Source of the DNA: Planctomycetaceae bacterium
GTDB lineage: Bacteria; Planctomycetota; Planctomycetia; Pirellulales; UBA1268
DNA: 42,618 nt
Assembly (NCBI GenBank): GCA_021300535.1
Contig: JAJTED010000028.1
Coordinates: forward strand, 1-42,618
Direction of reading: 5' to 3'
In this document: positions 20,068 through 28,510 of the stretch, piece by piece
Position numbering within the stretch: the stretch's first letter is position 1
Layout: each line of letters starts with the position of its first letter
Notes under the pieces: model-generated
What the model saw: the letters and a program-made list of their open reading frames with translations, nothing else
Told to the model about the DNA's origin: nothing
Database searches by the model: none
Position numbers and translations under genes: made by a program

Positions 20068-21720
20068 CTATTTGGCGGGGGGGTGCCCGCGGGAGAACTC
20101 GGCTTCGGCCTTCCAGCGCTCCACGGCCTGGGCCGCATCGGCTTCGCGGGCCTTCGCGGCCTCGAACTCGGCGGTCGCCTCGTCGGCTGCCTTGCGGGCT
20201 GCGACCATCTGCGACTCCGCCGCTGCCAACGCGTCGGCGGCGGCCTTCGCCTTCTCGGCCGCGGTCTGCCCCGTGGCGGCCACCTCCGCGAGCACCTTTT
20301 CCGCGGCGCGGAGCCGGGACTCGATCTTCGGCGGATTCGTGTCGATCGTGCCTGCCGGCTTGCCGTCGGCCGCGGTGAACACGGTCAGGCCGCCTCCCCA
20401 GTCGCCGGCCAGAATCCGCGTGCCGTCGGCGGTTGCCGCCACGCGGGTGCCGACCTCCGGGAGGGCAGCCATTTCCCGCTCCAGCTGCCCGTCGGCCTTC
20501 CAGAGTTTCGCCCGCTTGTCGCGGCCCGTCGTCGCCAGTCGCCCGTCGGCCAGCCAGGTGACCGCCTCCGCGCCGCCGGCGTGCGCCGCCCAGGTCTTCA
20601 CCTGCTTCGCCTCCTTCGGATCCCAAAGCCGCACCGAGCCGTCGCCCGATGTGCTCGCGAGCACGGCGCCGTCGGGCCGCCACGCGACCGCCGTGATCAG
20701 CCCCGTGTGACCCTTGAGGGCGCCGGCGTCGCGGGTGCCACGGGTTTCCCACAGGTGCAGGTTGCCCGCCCGGTCGCCGGTGGCGAGGAGGGTCCCGTCG
20801 GGCGAGAACTCGAGGGCCGTGATCCAATCGGTGTGGCGGCGGATCTCCCCCGCCACGGCCCCGTCGGCCGTTGCCAGCAGCCGCACCACCTTCGCTGGTC
20901 CGCCGAGCGCCACGATCCGCTGGTCGGGCGAGATGTCGGCGGCCAAGACCTCGTCGAACTCGTCGCCCACTTCGGCGACGCGGGCCGCCGTGGCCATGTC
21001 CCAGACGACCACCCGGCCGCTCTTCGCCGCCACTCCACCGGCCGCGAGCAGCAGCTTCCCGCTGCGCGTGAAGCGAACGGCCTTCACGACACCCTCGGGA
21101 AACGGCAGCACGCCGAGGAAGTCGAGGCTGCCAGTGTGATAGAGCAGCACCTGCTTCCGGCCGCCGAGGGCGGCCGCCGCGCCGTGAGGCGAGGCGGCCA
21201 GGGCCGTGACGGTCGTCGGCCTGCGGCCCTGGGTCACGACATCGAGCGGCAGGCGGGGCGGCATCACGGGCGGCCCCTCGGGGACGGCCACGGCGCCGGC
21301 CGCAAGAGCGATGGCGGAGGTTTTCCGAGCCACGGGCTGGCCGCCCGCCTTCTCGATCGCCCCCGCCGCGATCCAGCGGCTGATTGCGTCAAGCGCCGCG
21401 TCGGGCAGCTTGTCGGACTCCGGCGGCATCTTCGGCTCGGAGGCATGCGTCACCAGCTGCCAGAGATAGGACCCGTCGGGATCGCCGGCCGCGATCACCG
21501 CGCCCGAACTGCCACCGGCCAGCGCCTGCCCGTGGCTGGTGAGGTCGAGCCCACCCTTCTTCTTGTCGGCGTTGTGGCAGCTGCAGCACTTCTCGCGGAA
21601 GATCGGCAGCACGTCGGCTTCGAACGTCGGTGGTGCGGCGGCGGCCGCGACCGTGGTCATCGTCAGCCAGAGGGCCATTGCCGGCCCAAATCGGCTCGCG
21701 GGCGGTGAGCGGTGCGACAT
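20068..21720 (-). CDS. Secreted planctomycete cytochrome-type (PSCyt1-like) WD40-repeat protein
   Basis: A 550-residue protein with a signal peptide ending near TVAAAAAPPTF. A c-type haem motif follows in REKCCSCHNADKKKGGLDL (CxxCH), and the segment up to SDKLPDAALDAISRWIAAGA is the planctomycete cytochrome-C-like domain. Residues about 150-430 hold WD40 repeats (TDWITALEFSPDGTLLATGD, GLITAVAWRPDGAVLAS, GSVRLWDPKEAKQVKTWAAH). The C-terminal 100 residues are an Ala/Glu-rich coiled coil. The frame is open upstream to 21840, but that part encodes only intergenic-repeat sequence, so ATG 21720 is used; ATG 21741 is an alternative inside the repeat. It is the last gene of the minus-strand block; 118 bp separate it from the DUF1553 gene. 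Haem attachment is inferred. The exact role of this family is not established. Confidence 0.82.
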   Translation of the reverse strand: MSHRSPPASRFGPAMALWLTMTTVAAAAAPPTFEADVLPIFREKCCSCHNADKKKGGLDLTSHGQALAGGSSGAVIAAGDPDGSYLWQLVTHASEPKMPPESDKLPDAALDAISRWIAAGAIEKAGGQPVARKTSAIALAAGAVAVPEGPPVMPPRLPLDVVTQGRRPTTVTALAASPHGAAAALGGRKQVLLYHTGSLDFLGVLPFPEGVVKAVRFTRSGKLLLAAGGVAAKSGRVVVWDMATAARVAEVGDEFDEVLAADISPDQRIVALGGPAKVVRLLATADGAVAGEIRRHTDWITALEFSPDGTLLATGDRAGNLHLWETRGTRDAGALKGHTGLITAVAWRPDGAVLASTSGDGSVRLWDPKEAKQVKTWAAHAGGAEAVTWLADGRLATTGRDKRAKLWKADGQLEREMAALPEVGTRVAATADGTRILAGDWGGGLTVFTAADGKPAGTIDTNPPKIESRLRAAEKVLAEVAATGQTAAEKAKAAADALAAAESQMVAARKAADEATAEFEAAKAREADAAQAVERWKAEAEFSRGHPPAK

Positions 21721-21840
21721 GGATGGCGGGGTGGTGTTCATGGCCGGAGTCCCCGGGCTTCCGCCCGGGGCTTGTTGAGAGAGGGATGCGTCATGTCGGC
21801 CAAGAAGCACCCGGCGGAAGCCGGGAGACACCGGGTGCAA
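21719..21840. repeat. Two half copies of the dispersed repeat, tail to tail
   Basis: A plus-oriented half unit (21719-21777, hairpin around GGGCTTCCGCCC, then CTTGTTG) is followed by a diverged minus-oriented half (about 21800-21838). The latter has a stem 21810-21815 / 21820-21825 followed on the minus strand by CTTCTTGG, a plausible terminator for the DUF1553 gene stopping at 21841. This fills the whole gap between the two minus-strand genes. Confidence 0.65.
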
Positions 21841-24324
21841 TCAGTGATTGAAGATGAACTCGGGGGAGTTGAGCAGGGCCCAGAAGACGTCTTCCAGGGC
21901 CTGTTTGCGATCGGTGCTGTCGAGGACGGTGAGCAGCGTCTCGATCCGCTCCCGCTCCGTCGGCATGCGGCCGTTGCACCGCAAGAACAGCTCGTCGATG
22001 ATCGCGCCCGGCGTGCGGCCCTCCGCAAGCCGCCGCCCGACGAGCCCTCCCTGCCGGATTCGCTCATTGGCCACGTCGCCGTTGAGCAGATGGAGCGCCT
22101 GCGACAGGCTCGGGTCCATGCGGACGGCGCAGCTACAGACATCTTCGCGGGTGGCGCGACCGAAGGTGGTGAGGAAGTAGTTCGTCGTCCGGCCGTCGGC
22201 CATCTGCACCGCACGGGCGCCCAGTGGCAGCCCGGGGAACTTGTTCTTCGTGTCCGTCACCTGGGCGAGGGTGTCCAGCAGCACCTCCGCCCGCTGGCGG
22301 CGGATGGCGGCGTGGGAGAAGTTCGTCTCGTCGAGCCGGTTGGTGTCGTTGGTCGCGAAGGACCGCTGGTAGGTGCGCGACGTGACGATGTCGCGAACGA
22401 GGCCGCGGAAGTCCCAGCCGGAGGTGGCGAACCGCCGTCCGAGTTCCTCCAGCAGCGGGCCGTTGACCGGCGGGTTGCTGATGCGGGCGTCGTCGGGCTC
22501 GTGCACGATGCCGCGGCCGAAGAAGTGCGTCCAGGCGATGTTGGCGACGTGCTTCGCGAAGAACGGGTTGTCGGCGGACGTGATCCAGGCCGCCAGCGCC
22601 TCGCGGCGGTCGCGGTTGGCCACCTTCGGCGTCTCGCCGCCGAGGAACTTGGGCACCGCAGGCTTGCCCTTGACCGGATGCTGCATCTCGCCGCCGCCCG
22701 AGTCGAACACGATCTGCTCCCGCGGGTCGGCACCCTTCTTGCGGCCGATCTGGGCGAAGAAGGCGGCGAAGCCGTAGTAGTCGTCCATCGTCCAGCGGTC
22801 GAAGGGGTGGTTGTGGCACTGGGCGCACTGGATGCGCATGCCGAGGAAGGCCTGGGCCACGTTCTCCGCGATCTTGAGCGTGTTGCGCTCGAGCTGGAAG
22901 TAGTTGGTGGGCGGGTTGTCGAACGTGCCGCCGGTGGCCGTGAGCAGGTCGCGAACCATGCGGTCGATCGGCTCGTTGGCCGCGATCCGCCGGTCGAGCC
23001 ACTGGTGGTAGAGGAGCGCCGCTTTGGGACTCACATCGTTGCCCTGGGATCGGATCTGGAGGATCTCGGCCCAGCGCATGACCCACAACTCGACGAACTC
23101 CTTGCGGGCCATCAGCTCGTCGATCGCCCGCCGGCGCTTGTCGGGGGCGGAGTCGGCGAGGAACCGGGCCCGCTCATCGGGCGTGGGGAGGAGCCCGACG
23201 AGGTCGAGAGTGACCCGGCGCAGGAAGGCCTCGTCGTCGCAGACCGGCGACGGGGCGATCCGCAGACTGGCGAGCTTGGCGTTGACGAGGCTGTCGATCG
23301 TCCTGGCGCCCTCCGTCGCCCCGGGGAGGTCGTGCTCCGTGGGAAATTGGAAGGCGAGGTCCTTGGGAATGACCACCATCGGCACGCCCACGGTGATCGT
23401 GTCGTAGCGGGCCATGAGAAAGGCCTCGCCGCGGACGCCGCTCGTGACCGTCCCCGCAGGCGAGACCTTTGCCGACCGGTCGTTGTTGGTGCCGTACCAG
23501 GCGAGGTCGGTGACGTCGCGGTCGGTGCCGTCGCTGAACCGGGCCACCGCCACGACCTGCTGTGTCGCGGCCTCACCCTCGATCAAGGCGGATGGCGGAT
23601 AGAGGTCGAGGCCCACCAGTTGCGGCACGCTGACGGCGGGGTCGGGGCCGGGATCGTCGGCCGCGCCGGCCGCGATCCAGCGGACGAGCCGGTCGGCGAG
23701 GTCGTCGTCCGCGGCGAACCGCTTGCCGCCGGTGTGCGGCACGCCGCCGGTGGCCTTGAGCAACAGCAGGCTCTCCTCCGGGTGCGCCAGGTCGATCCGC
23801 CGGCCGGGCAGTTCGCGGGTGATGCGGTGGTGGTCGCCGGACGGGTCGAAGCCGAAGAGCGAGAGGCGGAAGCCGTCCTTGCCGCGGGCGGCACCGTGAC
23901 AGCTGCCCATGTTGCAGCCCGCGCGGGCGAAGACCGGCATCACGTCGAGGCGGAACGACAGCGGCGGATCGGACGAGGCCGAGACCACCCGCAGCGGCAA
24001 CTCGCGGACGTGTCCGGCCACGGCGACCCGCAGCGTCGCGTCGCCGTCGGCGAGCGGGCGGAGGACGACGCGGGCGCCATCGCGGTCGATCGCGGCGAAC
24101 GTCGCGTCGCTTGCGGCGACCTCCGCCGTCGCGGTGACGTCGAACGTCCGCCCGTCGGCGGCCCGGCCCTGCACGATGAGCCGCTGGCGGTCGCGGGCCG
24201 AGTCGAGCCGGACCTGCGGAGGATAGACCTCGATGTTCACCAGGTCCGCCGCATCGGACGCCGCCGCCAGCGTCAGCCAGCCGACTGCCACGGCCTGCAA
24301 GATCGTGCGTGCGGTCCGACTCAT
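21841..24324 (-). CDS. Planctomycete DUF1549/DUF1553 (PSD1-type) secreted protein with cytochrome motifs
   Basis: An 827-residue secreted protein of a family greatly expanded in Planctomycetes. A signal peptide ends near AAASDAADL. A bacterial-Ig-like segment follows. Then comes the planctomycete cytochrome-like motif GCNMGSCHGAARGKDGFRLS, a second Ig-like segment (VVAVARFSDGTDRDVTDLAW), the DUF1549 domain (DEAFLRRVTLDLVGLLPTPD) ending in RIQCAQCHNHPFDRW with another CxxCH, and the DUF1553 domain to the C-terminus (NIAWTHFFGRGIVHEPDD, RQRAEVLLDTLAQVT, LLNSPEFIFNH). Its ATG overlaps the stop of the upstream PPC gene by 4 nt, so the two are translationally coupled. Haem binding and a role in breaking down polymers are often proposed for the family but not shown here. 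Confidence 0.9.
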   Translation of the reverse strand: MSRTARTILQAVAVGWLTLAAASDAADLVNIEVYPPQVRLDSARDRQRLIVQGRAADGRTFDVTATAEVAASDATFAAIDRDGARVVLRPLADGDATLRVAVAGHVRELPLRVVSASSDPPLSFRLDVMPVFARAGCNMGSCHGAARGKDGFRLSLFGFDPSGDHHRITRELPGRRIDLAHPEESLLLLKATGGVPHTGGKRFAADDDLADRLVRWIAAGAADDPGPDPAVSVPQLVGLDLYPPSALIEGEAATQQVVAVARFSDGTDRDVTDLAWYGTNNDRSAKVSPAGTVTSGVRGEAFLMARYDTITVGVPMVVIPKDLAFQFPTEHDLPGATEGARTIDSLVNAKLASLRIAPSPVCDDEAFLRRVTLDLVGLLPTPDERARFLADSAPDKRRRAIDELMARKEFVELWVMRWAEILQIRSQGNDVSPKAALLYHQWLDRRIAANEPIDRMVRDLLTATGGTFDNPPTNYFQLERNTLKIAENVAQAFLGMRIQCAQCHNHPFDRWTMDDYYGFAAFFAQIGRKKGADPREQIVFDSGGGEMQHPVKGKPAVPKFLGGETPKVANRDRREALAAWITSADNPFFAKHVANIAWTHFFGRGIVHEPDDARISNPPVNGPLLEELGRRFATSGWDFRGLVRDIVTSRTYQRSFATNDTNRLDETNFSHAAIRRQRAEVLLDTLAQVTDTKNKFPGLPLGARAVQMADGRTTNYFLTTFGRATREDVCSCAVRMDPSLSQALHLLNGDVANERIRQGGLVGRRLAEGRTPGAIIDELFLRCNGRMPTERERIETLLTVLDSTDRKQALEDVFWALLNSPEFIFNH

Positions 24325-26711
24325 GGCGGTGCTTCCTTGTCGGGCAGCGGCTTGTCGATCCGCAGCTGCGTGGGCGGCATGTTGTGCACCATCCAGGCAT
24401 CGCCCTGCGGGATCTGCACCTGGCAGAACACGTTCGCGTGCTGGCCCGGCGGCGCGTCGCCCCCGACCTTCACGGGAAACACGAGTTGGGTGGCGTCGGC
24501 CGTCAGTTCGAGTTCCGGCGACTCCGTCTTCGCCGGCAGGCCGAGCAGTTTTGCCTTGGCCACGCCGCTGAACGTGGCCGGTTTCTTCACCGTCCACACG
24601 AGCCGTATTTCCTGGCCCTGCTCCGCCGTCGCCTTGTCCGCCGCCATTTCGACGACCGGCTCCGCGACCTGCAATCGCACGAGCCGGCTCGAGACCCAGG
24701 TCGTCTCGTCGTCTCGAGCCCGGCGGTTGCCCTGCGACGCTGCGTCACCGTTGTCGAGTCCCGTCGCCGTGACCACCACCTGCCAATCGGCGATGGGGGC
24801 GTCGGGCGTGGCGCTCACTTGGTAGACGGCCTCCGCCTGATCGGCGGGAACCTCGACATTCACCGCCGCGTTGACTCCGGGCGGCTTGAAGGGAAACGCG
24901 AGCCGCACCCGGCCCGTGAATCCGTCGCGCCGCTCGACCCGCACCCTGAGGTCCAGCACACCGCGCCGGACCAGCGGCACCGGCGGCGGCTCCACCTCGA
25001 TGCGAACGGGAGCCTCCTCGACGACGGCGACGGGCAGCCGATCACTGGTGCTCGTGCGGTAGGCGGTGTTGTTCGGCGGGCCGAGGACGACCTCCGTCCG
25101 TTGTCGCAGCGTTCCCAGTGGCCGGCCTCCCTCCGCCGCGAGGAGCAGCACTTCCGCGCAACTCGTGGCGGGATCCGCATCGGTGGCGGCGGTGAAGACC
25201 GCCATGGTGCCGGGGGCATTGGGGGCCGCGATCGGCGCCTCGGCCGACACACCGGCCGGGAGCCCGGCGAAGGCCAGCTTCACGGGACCGTCGAACTCGG
25301 ATCGGGCCGTGTTGAACACGAGCGCCGCCCGCCCGCCCCGGGGCACTGCGGCGACGAGCCGCTCCTGCGAGTTGGCCCGCGCCGGGGGCACCGCGGCGGT
25401 CACCTCCGCCGCGGCCGGCTCGATCTCCAGCCAGTAGCCGTATTCCGGTCCCGCGCGGCGCAGGTGCTCGTGGACGCGGAGCAGGAACGTGCCCTGCTCG
25501 GGGGTCGTCACGCGGAGCAGGCTGTCGGGGCCTTCGGCATCGTCGTTGCCCGTAAGCCGCTCGCGCTTGTCGTCGTCGCGGTAAGCGTTGACAACCACGT
25601 CGATCGGCGAACCGAGCTGCCGCGCCCAGGCGCGGACGTTCCACACGCTCCCCTTGGCGGCCGCCACGCGGATCCAGTCCACGTCCGCGGCGGTGTTCAT
25701 GCGGCCGAGCACGCCGGCGGGGGCCGCGACGGGCGCGGCTTTGGCAGGCGCGTCGTTCGGCTCTGCCTCGTCGGTTCTCGGCAGCGGAGTCAGTCGCAGG
25801 GGCACCGTCACGGGTGAAGCCGCGCCGTTCCGCATTGGCGTCATCTCCGCGATCCCGGCCAGCGGCACGTTCATGGGCAGTGTGATCGTCTGGCGGAACG
25901 GTCCGGCGGGGTCGCCCAGCCATTCGACCTCCAGCTGCGTGCCCGGCCGGCCCGCCGGCGGCCAGGCGAGGTGCGGCACGGGAAAGTCGCCGACATGGAG
26001 TCGATAGACGCAGTCATCGTTGCCGCCGAACGCGGTTTCCCGCACGCGGACGACGTAGTCTCCGGCGGCGGGCACCACCGTGGAGAGCATCGCGTCCTGC
26101 CCGAGCAGCGGATGGTCATCGCAGGCCGCGACCACGAAGCCCTTGGCGTCGACGATCTCCAGGTGCGGGTCGAACATCGTCTGATCGAGCCGAATCGCCT
26201 CGATGGCGACGGAGAGCCGGCCGCCCGCCGGCAGGGCGACCCTGAAGCAATCGACGTCCTCGGCCGTGACGACGCCCGTGACCGTGCCGGCGAGCGTCAC
26301 CGGGTGGGCCGTGGCGAAGTCGTTGTTGGGCTCGGCCTCCGCCACCTGGGCGAAGCCGCCGACACGGAACGTGCGCAGTTCGGAGAGCCCAGCGGCCGTG
26401 CGGATCCGCACGCGGTGGCCGCCCAGCGGGCAGTCGGCGGGAATCCGCAGCGTGGCCTTCACGATTCCCGGCCCGACCTGCTCGAGGGCGGCGACGGGGA
26501 TCGCGCCGTCCTCGAAGCACACCTCCCGGGTCGCGGCGAGATCGCGGCCGCGAAACTCGACCGCGAGTTCGGCCCCGCGCGGGCCGCCGGGCGGCTGGAT
26601 GCGATCGATCACCGGCGCGGCGGCCGCGGGCGCGACTGCTGCGAGCGCGACGATCAGCCAGCCGCCGGCGCGGCGTCGGCACGGAGGCTGGGTGGCGGGG
26701 TGCATGGGCAT
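24321..26711 (-). CDS. Secreted PPC-domain protein
   Basis: A 796-residue exported protein with no catalytic domain that I recognise. The signal peptide covers about residues 1-32. An IPT/TIG-like beta domain follows (PVIDRIQPPGGPRGAELAVE). Two pre-peptidase C-terminal (PPC) domains are marked by the motif EAEPNNDFATAHPV with DVDCFRVALPAGGRLSV (about 125-240) and by DEAEPNDAPAKAA with DVDWIRVAAAKGS (about 315-440). The rest is beta-rich, with Ig-like segments. Such proteins usually accompany DUF1501 and DUF1553 genes in Planctomycetes, as here. It starts 31 bp after the DUF1501 gene and overlaps the next gene by 4 nt. Probably an extracellular or surface binding protein (inference). Confidence 0.82.
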   Translation of the reverse strand: MPMHPATQPPCRRRAGGWLIVALAAVAPAAAAPVIDRIQPPGGPRGAELAVEFRGRDLAATREVCFEDGAIPVAALEQVGPGIVKATLRIPADCPLGGHRVRIRTAAGLSELRTFRVGGFAQVAEAEPNNDFATAHPVTLAGTVTGVVTAEDVDCFRVALPAGGRLSVAIEAIRLDQTMFDPHLEIVDAKGFVVAACDDHPLLGQDAMLSTVVPAAGDYVVRVRETAFGGNDDCVYRLHVGDFPVPHLAWPPAGRPGTQLEVEWLGDPAGPFRQTITLPMNVPLAGIAEMTPMRNGAASPVTVPLRLTPLPRTDEAEPNDAPAKAAPVAAPAGVLGRMNTAADVDWIRVAAAKGSVWNVRAWARQLGSPIDVVVNAYRDDDKRERLTGNDDAEGPDSLLRVTTPEQGTFLLRVHEHLRRAGPEYGYWLEIEPAAAEVTAAVPPARANSQERLVAAVPRGGRAALVFNTARSEFDGPVKLAFAGLPAGVSAEAPIAAPNAPGTMAVFTAATDADPATSCAEVLLLAAEGGRPLGTLRQRTEVVLGPPNNTAYRTSTSDRLPVAVVEEAPVRIEVEPPPVPLVRRGVLDLRVRVERRDGFTGRVRLAFPFKPPGVNAAVNVEVPADQAEAVYQVSATPDAPIADWQVVVTATGLDNGDAASQGNRRARDDETTWVSSRLVRLQVAEPVVEMAADKATAEQGQEIRLVWTVKKPATFSGVAKAKLLGLPAKTESPELELTADATQLVFPVKVGGDAPPGQHANVFCQVQIPQGDAWMVHNMPPTQLRIDKPLPDKEAPP

Positions 26712-26742
26712 GACGAAACCGCTGGGCTCGGGGAACGTCGCA

Positions 26743-28050
26743 TCAGGCCAGCAGGTCCTTCCGCACGGTGCCGTCGTCGACGATCTCCACCGGACGGTTG
26801 CCCGGGGCCATCAGTTCCTTGTCGGCGACGATCCCGAGGCAGTGGTAGACGGTGGTGGCGAGGTCGGCGACGGAGAGCGGACTGTCCGCCGGCTCGGCCG
26901 CGATCGTGTCGGACGCGCCGTAGACCTGCCCGCGCTTGATGCCGCCGCCGGCGAGCACCACGCTGAAGACCTTCGGCCAGTGGTCGCGGCCGGCGTCGGC
27001 GTTGATCCGTGGCGTGCGGCCGAACTCGCTCGACGCCATGACGAGCGTCGAGTCGAGGAGCCCGCGGCGATCGAGGTCGGTGATCAGCGCGGCGAACGCC
27101 TGGTCGAACGGCGGGAGCGTGTTCGTGATCCCGTCGCGGATTTTGCCGTGCATGTCCCAGCCGCCGTAGGAGAGCGTCACGAACCGCACGCCCGCCTCCA
27201 CGAGCCGTCGCGCCAGGAGCATCCGCTGCCCGGCCTGGTTCCGGCCGTACTCGTCCTTGATGGCATCGGGCTCGGCCTTGATGTCGAAGGCGGCCCGGGC
27301 CTCGGCCGAACTGACCAGCGCGTAGGCCCGCTCGTAGAACGCGTCCATCGCCGCCACGGCGCCGGCGTCCTCGAGCCGTTGGAAGTGGCGGCCCACCGCC
27401 TCGCGGAGCTGTTGCCGCTTGGCGAACCGTTCGGCGTCCACGCCGCCGGGCAGGGCGAGATCGCGGACCGTAAAGCCGCCGTCGGCAGGGTCGGAGCCAA
27501 GCACGAAGGGCCCGAACGCGCTGCCCAGATAGCCGGCCCCCGCATCCGGGGCCGGGAGGGTCGGCACGCATACGTACGGCGGCAGGTTGGCCCGCGGCCC
27601 GAGTTCGTGCGCCACCACGCTGCCAAAGCTGGGGAATGTGAGGGCCGGGCTCGGTCGGTAGCCCGTGAACATGTTGTGGGTGCCGCGCTCGTGGGCCGCC
27701 TCTCCGTGGGTCATCGACCGCACGACCGTGATCTTGTCGGCGACCTGCGCCGTCTTCACGAGCTTCTCGCTGAACTGCACGCCCGTCAGCTTCGTGTCGA
27801 TCGCTGACAAGTCGCCGCGATACTCGACCGGCACCAGTGGCTTGGGGTCGAACGTCTCCTGCTGGGCCCAGCCGCCGGGGAGCCAGATGTGGATCACGCT
27901 CTTCGCGGTGCCGACAAAGTGGTCAAACGATTTCAGGTCTGCCCGCGCCGCCTGGAGGCGAAACAGGCCGCCGAGCGAGAGGCCGAGGCCGGTGAGCGAG
28001 CCGACGTGCAGGAACTCACGCCGCGACGAGAACCCCAAGGCGTGTGGCAT
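26743..28050 (-). CDS. DUF1501 family protein with Tat-type signal
   Basis: A 435-residue DUF1501 protein, a sulfatase/alkaline-phosphatase-fold relative abundant in Planctomycetes. The N-terminus SSRREFLHVGSLTGLGLSLG carries a twin-arginine motif followed by a hydrophobic stretch, so export by Tat is likely. Family landmarks are SVIHIWLPGGWAQQETFDPK, VVRSMTHGEAAHERGTHNMF, YGGWDMHGKIRDG and SEFGRTPRINADAGRDHW. It is the first gene of the four-gene minus-strand block, so the promoter should lie in 28051-28230. The substrate and reaction are unknown for this family. Confidence 0.9.
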   Translation of the reverse strand: MPHALGFSSRREFLHVGSLTGLGLSLGGLFRLQAARADLKSFDHFVGTAKSVIHIWLPGGWAQQETFDPKPLVPVEYRGDLSAIDTKLTGVQFSEKLVKTAQVADKITVVRSMTHGEAAHERGTHNMFTGYRPSPALTFPSFGSVVAHELGPRANLPPYVCVPTLPAPDAGAGYLGSAFGPFVLGSDPADGGFTVRDLALPGGVDAERFAKRQQLREAVGRHFQRLEDAGAVAAMDAFYERAYALVSSAEARAAFDIKAEPDAIKDEYGRNQAGQRMLLARRLVEAGVRFVTLSYGGWDMHGKIRDGITNTLPPFDQAFAALITDLDRRGLLDSTLVMASSEFGRTPRINADAGRDHWPKVFSVVLAGGGIKRGQVYGASDTIAAEPADSPLSVADLATTVYHCLGIVADKELMAPGNRPVEIVDDGTVRKDLLA

Positions 28051-28233
28051 GGCAAAACCTTTCGGGAACGGCCGAGGTGGAGAATACCGCCTGACCGGCC
28101 TGCCCCGCCACCACCAGGGTTTTCGTGGGTCGCGGGCATCCTACGCGGATCTTCTTCCCCCGAAGTGCCCGGCAGGCGGTTTTTGATGGTGCGCGTTCTC
28201 CAGTCTTGCTCTCAGGGTGACACGCTCGAACGG

Positions 28234-28397
28234 CACAAGAAGCCCCCGGCGGAAGCCGGGGGACTCCGGGTCGCATGCCTTCCCGGGTGCCATGCGATGG
28301 GGGGTTCGAGCCGGCAAATCATGCGCATTCATCCGGCATGGACGGCGGGGTGGTTCTCATGCCCGGAGTCCCCGGGTTTCCACCCGGAGCTTCTTGG
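28234..28397 (-). repeat. Complete 164-bp dispersed repeat unit
   Basis: The only notable content of the 460-bp gap between DUF1501 and uvrC. Left hairpin 28243-28250 / 28255-28262 with CTTCTT on its minus-strand side; right hairpin CCCCGGGT/ACCCGG followed by CTTCTTGG on the plus strand. The core includes GGTTCGAGCC. ACGG stands on both flanks (28229-28232 region and 28398 region), a possible 4-bp target duplication not seen at other copies. The left hairpin could end uvrC transcripts. Confidence 0.75.
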
Positions 28398-28510
28398 ACG
28401 GGTGGCGACACCGATTCCCAATGCGAAGGATCTGCAACAAACGTTCGCAAGCGGATTCCCGGAGCGGCGACGCTCTGCCGAGCCACTCTGCGCACTAGCA
28501 AAACAGGCGG

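Noticed and set aside
21712-24825. 1037-residue plus-strand open frame opposite the DUF1553 gene
   Set aside because: Antisense shadow; begins in the repeat and runs across two clear minus-strand genes.
28216-28397. Short proteins with PPAEAGG or PRRKPGDSG peptides in repeat regions
   Set aside because: They are translations of the dispersed repeat in various frames and have no separate coding support.
28234-28397. ACGG target-site duplication around the repeat
   Set aside because: Flanking ACGG is seen at this copy only; other units show no matching duplication, so it may be chance.
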